Assembly: GCF_900101825.1 (NCBI RefSeq)
Contig: NZ_FNAG01000002.1
Coordinates: forward strand, 62,001 to 126,000
Length of the DNA: 64,000 bases
Reading direction: 5' to 3'
Origin: Aquimonas voraii
Lineage (GTDB): Bacteria > Pseudomonadota > Gammaproteobacteria > Xanthomonadales > Xanthomonadaceae
How positions within the stretch are numbered: the first letter of the stretch is position 1; each line of letters opens with the position of its first letter. Shown piece by piece: positions 1 to 6,852 of the stretch. The translations under genes and the position numbers were made by a program. The notes under the pieces are model-generated. The model made no database searches. It was not told where the DNA came from and saw nothing but the letters and a program-made list of their open reading frames with translations.

Positions 1-238
1 TCTTGACGTCGGCCACTTCGCGTCCGCTGCGGTTGTAGGCCACCGAATTGGCCATGGCGACGACGCGCGCAGACAGCAGCGGATCGGCCTGGACCAGGCG
101 TGCGGCTTGATCCACCGAGCAGTTCGGATCGTCCAGCGCCGATTTGATCTTGAGCGCCAGCTGCGTGTGGGTCGGGAAGCTCAGCTCACCGCTCGCGGCG
201 TCGCGGGCGATGCTGCGCAGGGCTTCGAGTCGGTCCAT
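1..238 (-). CDS. HDOD domain protein, N-terminal part (cut by window edge)
   Basis: The minus-strand frame opens with ATG at 238 and reads MDRLEALRSIARDAASGELS, then FPTHTQLALKIKSALDDP and AARLVQADPLLSARVVAMAN, and leaves the window after 79 codons. The pattern of a leading helix, 'lp' segment, a 'dp.ls.rvl.laNS' core (here ADPLLSARVVAMANS) followed by YNRSGREV is typical of HDOD output domains, which in this order usually serve as signalling adaptors linked to cyclic-di-GMP or chemotaxis circuits. Only the first quarter of a usual 270-400 residue protein is present, so any C-terminal partner domain is unknown. The 254 bp to rimI carry no recognisable gene; both genes read leftward. Confidence 0.75.
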   Translation of the reverse strand, partial: MDRLEALRSIARDAASGELSFPTHTQLALKIKSALDDPNCSVDQAARLVQADPLLSARVVAMANSVAYNRSGREVADVK

Positions 239-492
239 GGGGTCCTTGGCGGAGTGGGCGGCGGGTCCGAGGCCCGGTGATGCAAGTTCCTCGCCGCGCC
301 AGGCGTCATCGCCCCGGCGTCGCCGCGGGCGATACCTCGCGGCGTTCTGGTGTAGCACATTCGGAGGAGGGACGGGACCGCAGGCAAGCGGAATCCGGTC
401 GCCGCCTCGGGCCCAGCCTGCGCCTTCCTGCAGCGGGTGCTGGCGCCCTGTGGGCGTCCGCGCGCCGGGGACGAGCCGCACCCGCAGCCTGC

Positions 493-972
493 CTATTCGC
501 TGTCGGGAAGCAGCTCAAGCGCCATCACGATGGCGTCCTCGCGCCCGCCTGCGGCGGGATAGTAGTTGGCCCTGCGGGCGATCTCGTTGAAGCCGAGGGA
601 GTCGTACAGGGCCACCGCACGCGGATTGGAGGGGCGAACCTCAAGGAAGATGCGCTCGGCGCGGTGCCAGCGGGCGAGGTCGATCAGGCGCCGCATCAGG
701 CGGCGGCCGTGGCCCTCGCCCTGGTGGCGCGGCGAGACGCAGACGTTGAGGACATGGGCCTCGCCGGCGGCGGCACTGAGCACACCGTAGCCCAGCAGCT
801 CGACCCCTGAGTCCAGCACCCAGCAGGCGTAGCCCGCGCGCAGGCAGTCGCGGAAGATCGTGTGGGTCCAGGGAAACGGATAGGCCTCCAGCTCGATGCG
901 CATGACCGCGTCGATATCGGCCTCGACCATGGGCCGCAGCTGGACGCTGGCGGGGGCAGGGCGTGCGTTCAC
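493..972 (-). CDS. rimI: Ribosomal protein alanine N-acetyltransferase RimI
   Basis: A 159-residue GNAT acetyltransferase. The acetyl-CoA binding loop is visible as SPRHQGEGHGRRLMRRLID (about residues 80-98: the Q/R-x-x-G-x-G/A pattern), followed by the FLEVRPSNPRAVALYDSLGF segment that is diagnostic for RimI (alpha4/beta5, with the N-x-x-A-x-x-LY signature). It acetylates the N-terminal alanine of ribosomal protein bS18 in the cytoplasm. The start overlaps the stop of the upstream holD-like gene by 4 bp (ATGA, 969-972), so translation is probably coupled. The holD-rimI order is the same as in Escherichia coli, which supports both calls. It is the last gene of the long leftward operon. Confidence 0.92.
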   Translation of the reverse strand: MNARPAPASVQLRPMVEADIDAVMRIELEAYPFPWTHTIFRDCLRAGYACWVLDSGVELLGYGVLSAAAGEAHVLNVCVSPRHQGEGHGRRLMRRLIDLARWHRAERIFLEVRPSNPRAVALYDSLGFNEIARRANYYPAAGGREDAIVMALELLPDSE

Positions 973-1343
973 GGCGACTGCAGGCGTCGACGCAGTGCGC
1001 GCAGGGCGGGCCAGAGCGCGCGCTTGGCCGAACCGTCGCGGCGTAGAACCTCCAGCGGCGGCAGGCAGAGGGCTGCGCTCGCATCGAGCCGATCGATGGC
1101 CAGCAGGGGGGCTGTCCCTGCCTGCTCGGGGCCGATGTCCTCCGGCCCCAGATCAAGCGCGCGCAGCACGGCCAGCAGCAGTCGATCCTCGCGCAGCGTC
1201 TCCAGCGGAGCCGCAGCGACGACGCGAAGTCGCGCAGGCGGCATCGGTCGGGGGCGATCGCGCAGGCGCAGGGGGCGCAGCCCCAGGGCCGCGGCCAGGC
1301 GCAGCTGTTCCGCAGGCTGCGCAGCGGGCGCCAGACGGCTCAT
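969..1343 (-). CDS. holD: Probable DNA polymerase III psi subunit (HolD-like)
   Basis: A 124-residue protein placed immediately before rimI, as holD is in E. coli. By eye it follows HolD: an N-terminal helix with LRLAAALGLRPLRLRDRPR, a beta strand RLRVVAAAPLETLREDRLLL, then VLRALDLGPEDI (compare the E. coli pattern VLRAL-x-x-x-P-x-x-V), and a C-terminal SAKRALWPALRALRR helix matching the ARAALW segment. HolD (psi) links the clamp loader to SSB through chi. The family is very divergent, so this call depends on synteny and a few motif positions. Both ends overlap neighbours by 4 bp (ATGA at 1340-1343 and 969-972). The protein is Ala/Leu/Arg rich, as expected at this GC. Confidence 0.65.
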   Translation of the reverse strand: MSRLAPAAQPAEQLRLAAALGLRPLRLRDRPRPMPPARLRVVAAAPLETLREDRLLLAVLRALDLGPEDIGPEQAGTAPLLAIDRLDASAALCLPPLEVLRRDGSAKRALWPALRALRRRLQSP

Positions 1344-1987
1344 CGGTCGGCTCCCTGCAGGGCCGCATCAAGATCACGCAGGAAGTGGCCCAAGGCTTGG
1401 TCCGTCGCTTGGCCCAGCGCCATGACCGAGGCCGCCAGACTGTCGTTCTCGGCACGGACTGCAGCGGCGTATACGCCCTCGACCAAGGGCAGGCGGCCGT
1501 CACGTGGGTTGGCGCGCAGCCTGAAAGTGACCCGAGCCTCGTAGCCGGCGTCTTCGGTAGGGGCGCGTTCGAAACGTTCGATGCGACCGCCGATCCACAA
1601 TCCCCGCTGGCCGGCAGGCAGTTGGTCAGTGACCCGGTCGGCCGCGCCCGCCGCCTGCAGCTGCTGGATGAGTCGCCTCTGCAGCAGATAGCCCGGCGGG
1701 TCGACCCACAGGTTGTAGTGGTAGGCACGCAGCCGCTGCCCCTGCGGATCGAGTGCATACAGCAGGGCCTGGTCTGCGTGCAGGCCATCGGCCTCAAGCC
1801 GCTGGACGACGAGGGGAAGCGCGCTGACCTGTGTGAACGCGGCCGCGCGCTCACTGGCCGGCAAGCGGTGCCAGGTGGTTTCGGGAATGCCCGGCGCGCT
1901 GGCGCAGCCGGTGAGTGCGGCAACCAGCAGCAGGATCAGGCTTCGCCAGCCGGTGCCGCGCAGGGAGCTCAGCGGACGCGGGTTCAT
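1340..1987 (-). CDS. ABC-type transport auxiliary lipoprotein (PqiC/DUF330-like)
   Basis: A 215-residue lipoprotein: a basic N-terminus, hydrophobic stretch LILLLVAALTG and lipobox LTGCAS with Cys at about residue 28. The body has the ABC_trans_aux layout: a 'YHYNLWVDPPGYLLQRRLIQ' segment, where family members have 'aeyrWadplpdmlq..L', and later GRIERFER and YEARVTFRLR strands. These lipoproteins accompany MCE-type lipid transporters (PqiABC, Mla-like systems) and are thought to sit on the inner leaflet of the outer membrane and meet the MCE tunnel. The start overlaps the stop of the MCE gene by 4 bp (1984-1987), and its stop overlaps holD. It belongs functionally with the four genes upstream. 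Confidence 0.8.
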   Translation of the reverse strand: MNPRPLSSLRGTGWRSLILLLVAALTGCASAPGIPETTWHRLPASERAAAFTQVSALPLVVQRLEADGLHADQALLYALDPQGQRLRAYHYNLWVDPPGYLLQRRLIQQLQAAGAADRVTDQLPAGQRGLWIGGRIERFERAPTEDAGYEARVTFRLRANPRDGRLPLVEGVYAAAVRAENDSLAASVMALGQATDQALGHFLRDLDAALQGADR

Positions 1988-2898
1988 TCGACCGGATCCT
2001 GGGGCGGGGTGTAGATCAAGCGGCTTGGATTGCGCCGGATCTCGCGGGTGAACTCATCCATGTTGCGGCTCGAGCTTTCCAGATGATGCGTGATGGAGTC
2101 GATGCGGCGGGCGATGGTGCCCAGGGTGCGTTCGAGGTCGGCGACGGCCTCGCGCAGGTCGGGCCGGTTCTCGTCGACGGTGGCGTTGAGCGACTCCAGC
2201 AGCCGGTCCGCGCGCGCCTGGGTGGCCGAGAGTTCGGCCGAGAGCTGCTGGACGTTGGCCAGACTGGCGCGGATGGCCTCGCGGTTGGGCGCATCGAGGA
2301 TCGCATTGACGCCGTCGGCGGCCGTGTTCAGCCGGCCCATCAGGGCCTGCGCCTCGCTGAGCAGGGCCGGCGCACTGGCGTCCACCGCGGCGCCGATCGA
2401 CTCCAGCCGCACGGCCAGGCTCTCGAGCATCGGCCGCAGCCGATCCTTCGAGAGCGCGTTGACCTCGCCGGCCAGATCGGCCATGGCCACGAACAGGTCG
2501 GCGCCTTCGCGGCTCGCGAGCTCTTCGCCCTCGGCCAGCATCGCGCCGCTTTCCCCCTCGCGGATCGCGATCGCCACGTCGGCCAAGAGGCCGGTCGATT
2601 GCAGCGCGGCGATGCTGTCTTCGGGGATCGGCCAGTCCGCGCGTACCGCCAGCTCCACCCGGTAGCGGGTGCGGCCCTGGCTGCGGTCCGGGTGGATCTC
2701 TTCGACCTGGCCGATGCGGAAGCCTTCGTAGAACACCGGCGCGCCCGGGGCCAGGCCGGTGACGTTGGCGTAATGCGTGTGGTAGCGCAGCGCCTTGCCG
2801 CTGCGCCCGGTGATCGAGAACAGGGCGAACAGCAGCAGGCCGAAGGCGACCAGCACCACCGCACCCACCAGGCTGTAGTTGATCCCGTCGCGCTTCAT
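1984..2898 (-). CDS. mlaD: MCE-domain periplasmic lipid-binding protein (MlaD family)
   Basis: A 304-residue protein with one N-terminal membrane anchor (VGAVVLVAFGLLLFALFSI, about residues 11-29) followed by a single MCE domain: the characteristic YANVTGLAPGAPVFYEGFRIGQV (about residues 43-65) and a strand series ending near residue 115. The C-terminal half is helical with heptad-like repeats (about 140-285), as in MlaD/Mce proteins whose helices form the tunnel that carries phospholipid between membranes. It is longer than E. coli MlaD (about 180 residues). It follows mlaF by 100 bp, a gap that ends in a GGGATTC-type repeat, and overlaps the lipoprotein gene downstream by 4 bp. Confidence 0.9.
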   Translation of the reverse strand: MKRDGINYSLVGAVVLVAFGLLLFALFSITGRSGKALRYHTHYANVTGLAPGAPVFYEGFRIGQVEEIHPDRSQGRTRYRVELAVRADWPIPEDSIAALQSTGLLADVAIAIREGESGAMLAEGEELASREGADLFVAMADLAGEVNALSKDRLRPMLESLAVRLESIGAAVDASAPALLSEAQALMGRLNTAADGVNAILDAPNREAIRASLANVQQLSAELSATQARADRLLESLNATVDENRPDLREAVADLERTLGTIARRIDSITHHLESSSRNMDEFTREIRRNPSRLIYTPPQDPVE

Positions 2899-2971
2899 CC
2901 GCTCATCCCGTGGCTGGTGGCGCAGTTTAGGCGTGCGGGTTGCCAGTCGCGAGCGCAGCTCGACGATTGCC

Positions 2972-2992
2972 GATTCCCCATTCCCGATTCCC
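2972..2992. repeat. GGGATTC-type heptamer run between mlaF and mlaD
   Basis: GATTCCCCATTCCCGATTCC (continuing one base), three degenerate copies of the same seven-base unit seen at 3.8-4.0 and 40.1-40.3 kb. Confidence 0.7.
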
Positions 2993-2998
2993 GGCGTC

Positions 2999-3838
2999 TC
3001 ATCCCTCTTCCTCCGTCAGACGCTTGAGGTACTCATCCACGTTGACCTCGATCTCGCGCGGGCGACGGTTCAGCAGGTCCTGGATGCGCGGATGCTCGGA
3101 GGCCCGTACCTCGCTCACGGTGCCGGTCATCAGGACATTGCCGTGGTCGAGCACGGTGATGGTGTCGGCGATCTTGAAGGCCGACTCCAGCTCGTGGGTC
3201 ACCACCACGATGCTCATGCGCATGGCGTCGCGCAGCTGCAGGATCAGCTCATCGAGTTCGGCCGAAACCACGGGGTCGAGCCCCGCCGAGGGCTCGTCGA
3301 AGAACAGCAGCTTCGGGTCCATCACGATCGCCCGCGCCAGCGCCGCGCGCTTGACCATGCCGCCCGAAAGCTGGCCCGGCATCAGGTCCTGGAAGCCGCC
3401 CAGATTCACCACCTCGAGCTTCAGGCGGCTCATGATGCGGATGGTGTTCTCGTCGAGCCGCGTGTGCTCGCGCAGCGGCAGGGCGACATTCTCGCCGACC
3501 GTCATCGAAGTGAACAAAGCCCCGCCCTGGAAGCTCACGCCCAGCTGCCGTCGGATCGCCAGCATCTGCGTGGGCGAAGCGTGGGCGATGTCGGTGCCGA
3601 ACAGCCGCACCGTCCCGGCCGCGGGCTTCTGCAGGCCCAGCAGATGCCGCAGCAGGGTGCTCTTGCCCGAACCCGAGCCGCCCATGATCACGCGGATCTC
3701 GCCGGGCTGAACCCGGAAGTCGATGCCGTGCAGGATGCGCCGGCGCCCGTAGTAGGCCTGCAGACCGTGGACGTCGATGAGCGGCTCGGCGGTCGCCGAG
3801 CCGCTGGGATTGGGGATTGGGGATTGGGGATTTGTCAT
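2999..3838 (-). CDS. mlaF: ABC transporter ATP-binding protein (MlaF family)
   Basis: A 279-residue ATPase: Walker A GGSGSGKSTLL (about residue 61), Q-loop after GVSFQGGALF, signature LSGGMVKRAALARAI, Walker B LLFFDEPSAGLDP and the switch His in VVTHE. The order and the 'MxxR.xLARA' variant fit MlaF, which powers lipid movement with MlaE. The frame is open further upstream, but an AAGGAG Shine-Dalgarno lies 7 nt before ATG 3838, so this start is chosen; the upstream extension is translated repeat DNA. Even so, the first residues MTNPQSPIPNPSGSA are encoded by a GGGATT-type repeat that has invaded the 5' end. A C-terminal tail (RPREIEVNVDEYLKRLTEEE) extends past the ATPase domain, in the position where MlaF has a dimer tail. 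Confidence 0.92.
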   Translation of the reverse strand: MTNPQSPIPNPSGSATAEPLIDVHGLQAYYGRRRILHGIDFRVQPGEIRVIMGGSGSGKSTLLRHLLGLQKPAAGTVRLFGTDIAHASPTQMLAIRRQLGVSFQGGALFTSMTVGENVALPLREHTRLDENTIRIMSRLKLEVVNLGGFQDLMPGQLSGGMVKRAALARAIVMDPKLLFFDEPSAGLDPVVSAELDELILQLRDAMRMSIVVVTHELESAFKIADTITVLDHGNVLMTGTVSEVRASEHPRIQDLLNRRPREIEVNVDEYLKRLTEEEG

Positions 3839-4008
3839 GGGCGACTCCTTGGGGAGTCGCCGGGATTGGGGATTCGGGATTCGGGATTCGCAGCAGCCAG
3901 AGCGGGTGCGCAGCAAGCTCTCGTCGGCGGGTATGGCGCGAAACGACCACAGCAAGGCGCGCCGAGCGCTGCTCGACGAATCCCGAATCCCGAATCCCCA
4001 ATCCCGAC
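3806..4008. repeat. GGGATTC heptamer cluster between mlaE and mlaF
   Basis: Three runs: GGGATTGGGGATTGGGGATT at 3806-3833 (inside the mlaF 5' coding end), GGGATTGGGGATTCGGGATT at 3862-3890, and the opposite orientation GAATCCCGAATCCCGAATCC at 3978-4008. The last two form an inverted pair enclosing about 87 bp. The units tile almost perfectly every seven bases. Confidence 0.8.
3840..3861 (-). promoter_or_regulatory. Inverted repeat that buries the mlaF ribosome binding site
   Basis: On the coding (minus) strand the 22 nt before the mlaF ATG read GGCGACTCC-CCAA-GGAGTCGCC: nine-base perfect arms around a four-base loop. The Shine-Dalgarno AAGGAG spans the loop and the 3' arm, 7 nt from the start codon, so the folded mRNA would hide it. 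This is a direct reading of the sequence; that it controls translation is inference. Confidence 0.6.
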
Positions 4009-4010
4009 TC

Positions 4011-4808
4011 TCATCGATTGAGGAAGAACGAGAACAACATATCCGCCACCACGATCGCGCTGATCGACAGCACGACGGCGCGGGTGGTGGCGCGGCCGAC
4101 GCCTTCGGCGCCGCCGCTGACGGAGAAGCCCGTGCTGGTCCCGATCAGGGTGATCAGCACGGCAAACACCACGGACTTCGACAGACCCTCCCAGAGGTCG
4201 CGCGGCTCCAGCAACTGCAGGGTGCGGTGCAAGTAGGCGCCGACCTCCATGTCCAGCGGGCCGGAGGCGTACAGTCCGGCGCCAGTGAGCGCGACCAGGT
4301 TCGCGAACACGGTCAGCACCGGCACCATCACCAGCATCGCCAAGAGTGCGGGGGCCACCAGATAGCGCACCGGGTCGATGCCGGTCACCGCCAGCGCATC
4401 GACTTCCTGCGAGACCACCATCGAACCCAGCCGCGCGGCCAGCGCCGAGCCGGTGCGGCCGGCGACCACGATGGCGGTGATCAGGGCTCCGAACTCGCGG
4501 GTGATCGACTTGGCAGTGGCGATGATGACCTGGCTTTCGGCGCCGAACTCGCTCAGCGCGGCGATGAACTGGATGCCCAGCATCACCCCGATGGTCAGCG
4601 ACAGCAGGCTGATGATCGGCAGCGCGTCGACGCCGATCTGGCGCATCTGTTCGGCCACCATGCGCGGCCGCACCGGCTGCCCGCGGGCCCAGCCGGCGCC
4701 GATGAAATAGAGGCTCTCGATGAACAGCATGGCGGCGTAGCCGAGTTCGCCCAGCACCTGCACGCTGCGGCGGCCGACGCGTTCGAGCAGGGCGTTCGCC
4801 GCTTTCAT
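4011..4808 (-). CDS. mlaE: ABC transporter permease (MlaE family)
   Basis: A 265-residue inner-membrane permease of the MlaE family. It shows an amphipathic N-terminal helix (LLERVGRRSVQVLGELGYAAM), then membrane segments around LPIISLLSLTIGVMLGIQF, the conserved REFGALITAIVVAGRTGSALAARLGSM coupling segment (about residues 120-147), and hydrophobic segments LVAPALLAMLVMVPVLTVF, SVVFAVLITLIGTSTGF and the C-terminal LSISAIVVADMLFSFFL. It forms the membrane channel that receives phospholipid from, or delivers it to, the MCE protein. Its ATG overlaps the stop of the STAS gene by 4 bp (4805-4808). A 172 bp repeat-filled gap separates it from mlaF. Confidence 0.92.
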   Translation of the reverse strand: MKAANALLERVGRRSVQVLGELGYAAMLFIESLYFIGAGWARGQPVRPRMVAEQMRQIGVDALPIISLLSLTIGVMLGIQFIAALSEFGAESQVIIATAKSITREFGALITAIVVAGRTGSALAARLGSMVVSQEVDALAVTGIDPVRYLVAPALLAMLVMVPVLTVFANLVALTGAGLYASGPLDMEVGAYLHRTLQLLEPRDLWEGLSKSVVFAVLITLIGTSTGFSVSGGAEGVGRATTRAVVLSISAIVVADMLFSFFLNR

Positions 4809-5134
4809 GCGGGCGCGCCGCCCTCCAGCGACTCGTGGATCTCGAACACGCGGTCCAGTCGCGCCAGTTTCAGCACCGAGCGCACCGGCGCGCTGACCGC
4901 CACCAGCACGAAGCGCTGGCCGCGGCCGCGGGCGTTCTGGAAACCTTCGACGAGTGCGGCGATGCCCGAGCTGTCGATGTAGCGCACGGCGGCGAGATCC
5001 ACGGCCACCGGACCGCCGCTGTTGAGCGCGGCCAGCACGGCCTGGCGCACCTGCGCCGACCAGCTCAGGTCGACTTCACCGGCGAGACGGACCACGGTGT
5101 GGCCGGCTTCGCTCAGGGTCTGGCAGTTGTTCAT
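4805..5134 (-). CDS. mlaB: STAS-domain protein (MlaB / anti-sigma antagonist type)
   Basis: A 109-residue STAS domain protein. It starts with MNNCQTLSEAGHTVVRLAGE, continues with VDLSWSAQVRQAV, and carries the loop AVDLAAVRYIDSSGIAALVE (about residues 49-68). The DSSG motif is that of SpoIIAA/RsbV proteins, where the second Ser is the one phosphorylated by the kinase partner. In Mla transporters MlaB is a STAS subunit that binds MlaF and is needed for activity. ATG 5134 is chosen because it overlaps the stop of the upstream phosphatase gene by 4 bp (ATGA, 5131-5134); a longer upstream frame would overlap that gene deeply. Position between a PP2C/HATPase gene and mlaE suggests it is a phospho-switched MlaB. 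Confidence 0.85.
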   Translation of the reverse strand: MNNCQTLSEAGHTVVRLAGEVDLSWSAQVRQAVLAALNSGGPVAVDLAAVRYIDSSGIAALVEGFQNARGRGQRFVLVAVSAPVRSVLKLARLDRVFEIHESLEGGAPA

Positions 5135-6852
5135 GCGATCGAGGCTCCGGCGTCGAGGGCAGTGGGGCAGTGTTCGTTTACGGGGCGGTCGGCCGAATCC
5201 AGACGCCGGAGCATCCACAGGCGGTTGCCGCCGCCGGCCAGCGGCGTGAGTTTCCAGGCGTCCATCAGGGTGTCGATGAAGCACAGGCCGAGCCCGCCGG
5301 GGCGGCATTCATCGAGATCGCGCGGCTTGATGCGCTCGACGTCGACACAGGCCGCGGTGTCGCTCAGCACGAAGTGCAGGGCAGCGTCCTCGCGCCGGAT
5401 CAGGAGCTCGATGCGGCCGCTGCCACAGCCACCGCCAAAGGCGTGGCGGATGATGTTGGCGCAGGCTTCGTCCAGCGCCAGCACGAGTGCCGCGCGGAGA
5501 TCGCCCTCGATGCCCTGCTGTTCGAGCACGGCATCGACTGCATGGCGCATTGGCATCAACTGCACGGCTTCGGCGGGAAATTCGATGCGCAGCAGGGCGG
5601 GGGCCTCGCCTTCGATCACCATCAGCGTGGTGTCGTCAGTGACCGTCATCCGGCGCAGGCGCCGCACCAGCGCACGCAGGCGCGCTTCCGGCGGCAGCAG
5701 GCGCATCTCGCCCACCGCATGCTGCACGCCGTCGACGCCCAGCACCTCGCCATCATCGCCGCGCACATCGGTGATGCCGTCGGAGAACAGATACAGGGCG
5801 GCGCCGTCCAGCGTGGTCTGCTGCTCGGGGTAGCTCATGCCATGCACGATGCCCAGCGGCGGGCCCTCGGCCTCGAAGCGGGCGAAGCAGCCGGCGCGGT
5901 CCACCCGCAGCAGCGGCGGAAAGCCGGCGTTCGCCCACACCGCCTGCTGGCGGAAGGGGTCGTAGTAGCCGGCCACCGCGCAGACGAACATGCCGGCGGC
6001 GATCGCCTCCATCAGCTCGTCGTTAGCGCGTGCCAGCCACTGGCCCGGCGGCAGGCCCTCCTTGCCGGCCCAGCGCAGCAGGCTGGCGCAGCGGACCATC
6101 AGGAAGGCAGCGTCGAGGCCCTTGCCGGCGACGTCGCCGACGGTGAAGGCGATGCGTCCATCGGGCAGCTCGAAGAAGTCGTAGAAGTCGCCGGAGATCT
6201 CGCGTGCGGGGAAGTTCAGCGCGCGCAGCGGGAACGCCCCGCGCCGGCGCTTGGGCAGCAGCGAGCGCTGCAGGCGCCGGGCCATGGTCAGTTCGCGCTG
6301 GATCCGGTTCTGCCGAACCACGACCTCGGCGAGGCGGGCGTGATTCAGCGCCAGCGCGGTGGGCGCCGCGAGCAGGCGCAGCGAGTCGGCATCGGCGTCG
6401 TCGAAGGGCGCGCCACCGCGCTTGTTCAGCACCTGCAGGGCGCCGATCGCGCCCTCGGTGGTCATGATCGGTGCGGTCAGCACGCTGCGCGTCTCGAAGC
6501 CGGTGCGCGCGTCCAAGGTGCGGCCGGCGAAGTCCGGGTCGGTGTGTGCGTCGCGCACGATCTCACAGGCCCGGCGCGCGATCGCGCGGCCGACCAGGCC
6601 TTGATCGAGCCGCAGCGTCAGTCCGCGGATATCGACCGGGCCGTGGCAGGCGCGGCAGACGATGCGCGGCTGTGCATCGTCGATAAGGAACACTGCCGAG
6701 GCCTCGGCGTCCATCGACTCGGCGATGATCTGTGCGACCTGGGTGAGGGTCTGCTCCAGGTCGATCGACACCGCCAGCCGCTGCGAGAGATCCGCCAGCC
6801 GCGCCAGCAGGCGCTGCTCGGTGGCCTCGGCGGGCGCGGCGGCGGAACTCAT
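5131..6852 (-). CDS. GAF / SpoIIE-type PP2C phosphatase / HATPase fusion regulator
   Basis: A 573-residue cytoplasmic regulator. Residues about 25-175 form a GAF domain (LEQTLTQVAQIIAESMDAEA, VGRAIARR, PIMTTEGAIGALQVLNK). A helical linker (RIQRELTMARRLQRSLLP) leads to a SpoIIE/RsbU phosphatase domain (about 205-420) with GDFYDFFELPDGR, VGDVAGKGLDAAFLM, LYLFSDGITD and TDDTTLMVI, keeping the acidic metal ligands. Residues about 425-550 are an RsbW-like HATPase: N-box ALDEACANIIRHAF and G2 box GGLGLCFIDTLMD. The usual DxGxG box is degenerate (LSDTAACVD), so kinase activity is uncertain. Both ends overlap neighbours by ATGA. In known partner-switching systems such proteins act on a STAS partner, and the next gene is one. 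Confidence 0.88.
   Translation of the reverse strand: MSSAAAPAEATEQRLLARLADLSQRLAVSIDLEQTLTQVAQIIAESMDAEASAVFLIDDAQPRIVCRACHGPVDIRGLTLRLDQGLVGRAIARRACEIVRDAHTDPDFAGRTLDARTGFETRSVLTAPIMTTEGAIGALQVLNKRGGAPFDDADADSLRLLAAPTALALNHARLAEVVVRQNRIQRELTMARRLQRSLLPKRRRGAFPLRALNFPAREISGDFYDFFELPDGRIAFTVGDVAGKGLDAAFLMVRCASLLRWAGKEGLPPGQWLARANDELMEAIAAGMFVCAVAGYYDPFRQQAVWANAGFPPLLRVDRAGCFARFEAEGPPLGIVHGMSYPEQQTTLDGAALYLFSDGITDVRGDDGEVLGVDGVQHAVGEMRLLPPEARLRALVRRLRRMTVTDDTTLMVIEGEAPALLRIEFPAEAVQLMPMRHAVDAVLEQQGIEGDLRAALVLALDEACANIIRHAFGGGCGSGRIELLIRREDAALHFVLSDTAACVDVERIKPRDLDECRPGGLGLCFIDTLMDAWKLTPLAGGGNRLWMLRRLDSADRPVNEHCPTALDAGASIA

Noticed and set aside
3839-3955. Upstream extension of mlaF by 39 residues
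   Set aside because: The extension is translated heptamer repeat and intergenic DNA, and AAGGAG is placed for ATG 3838.
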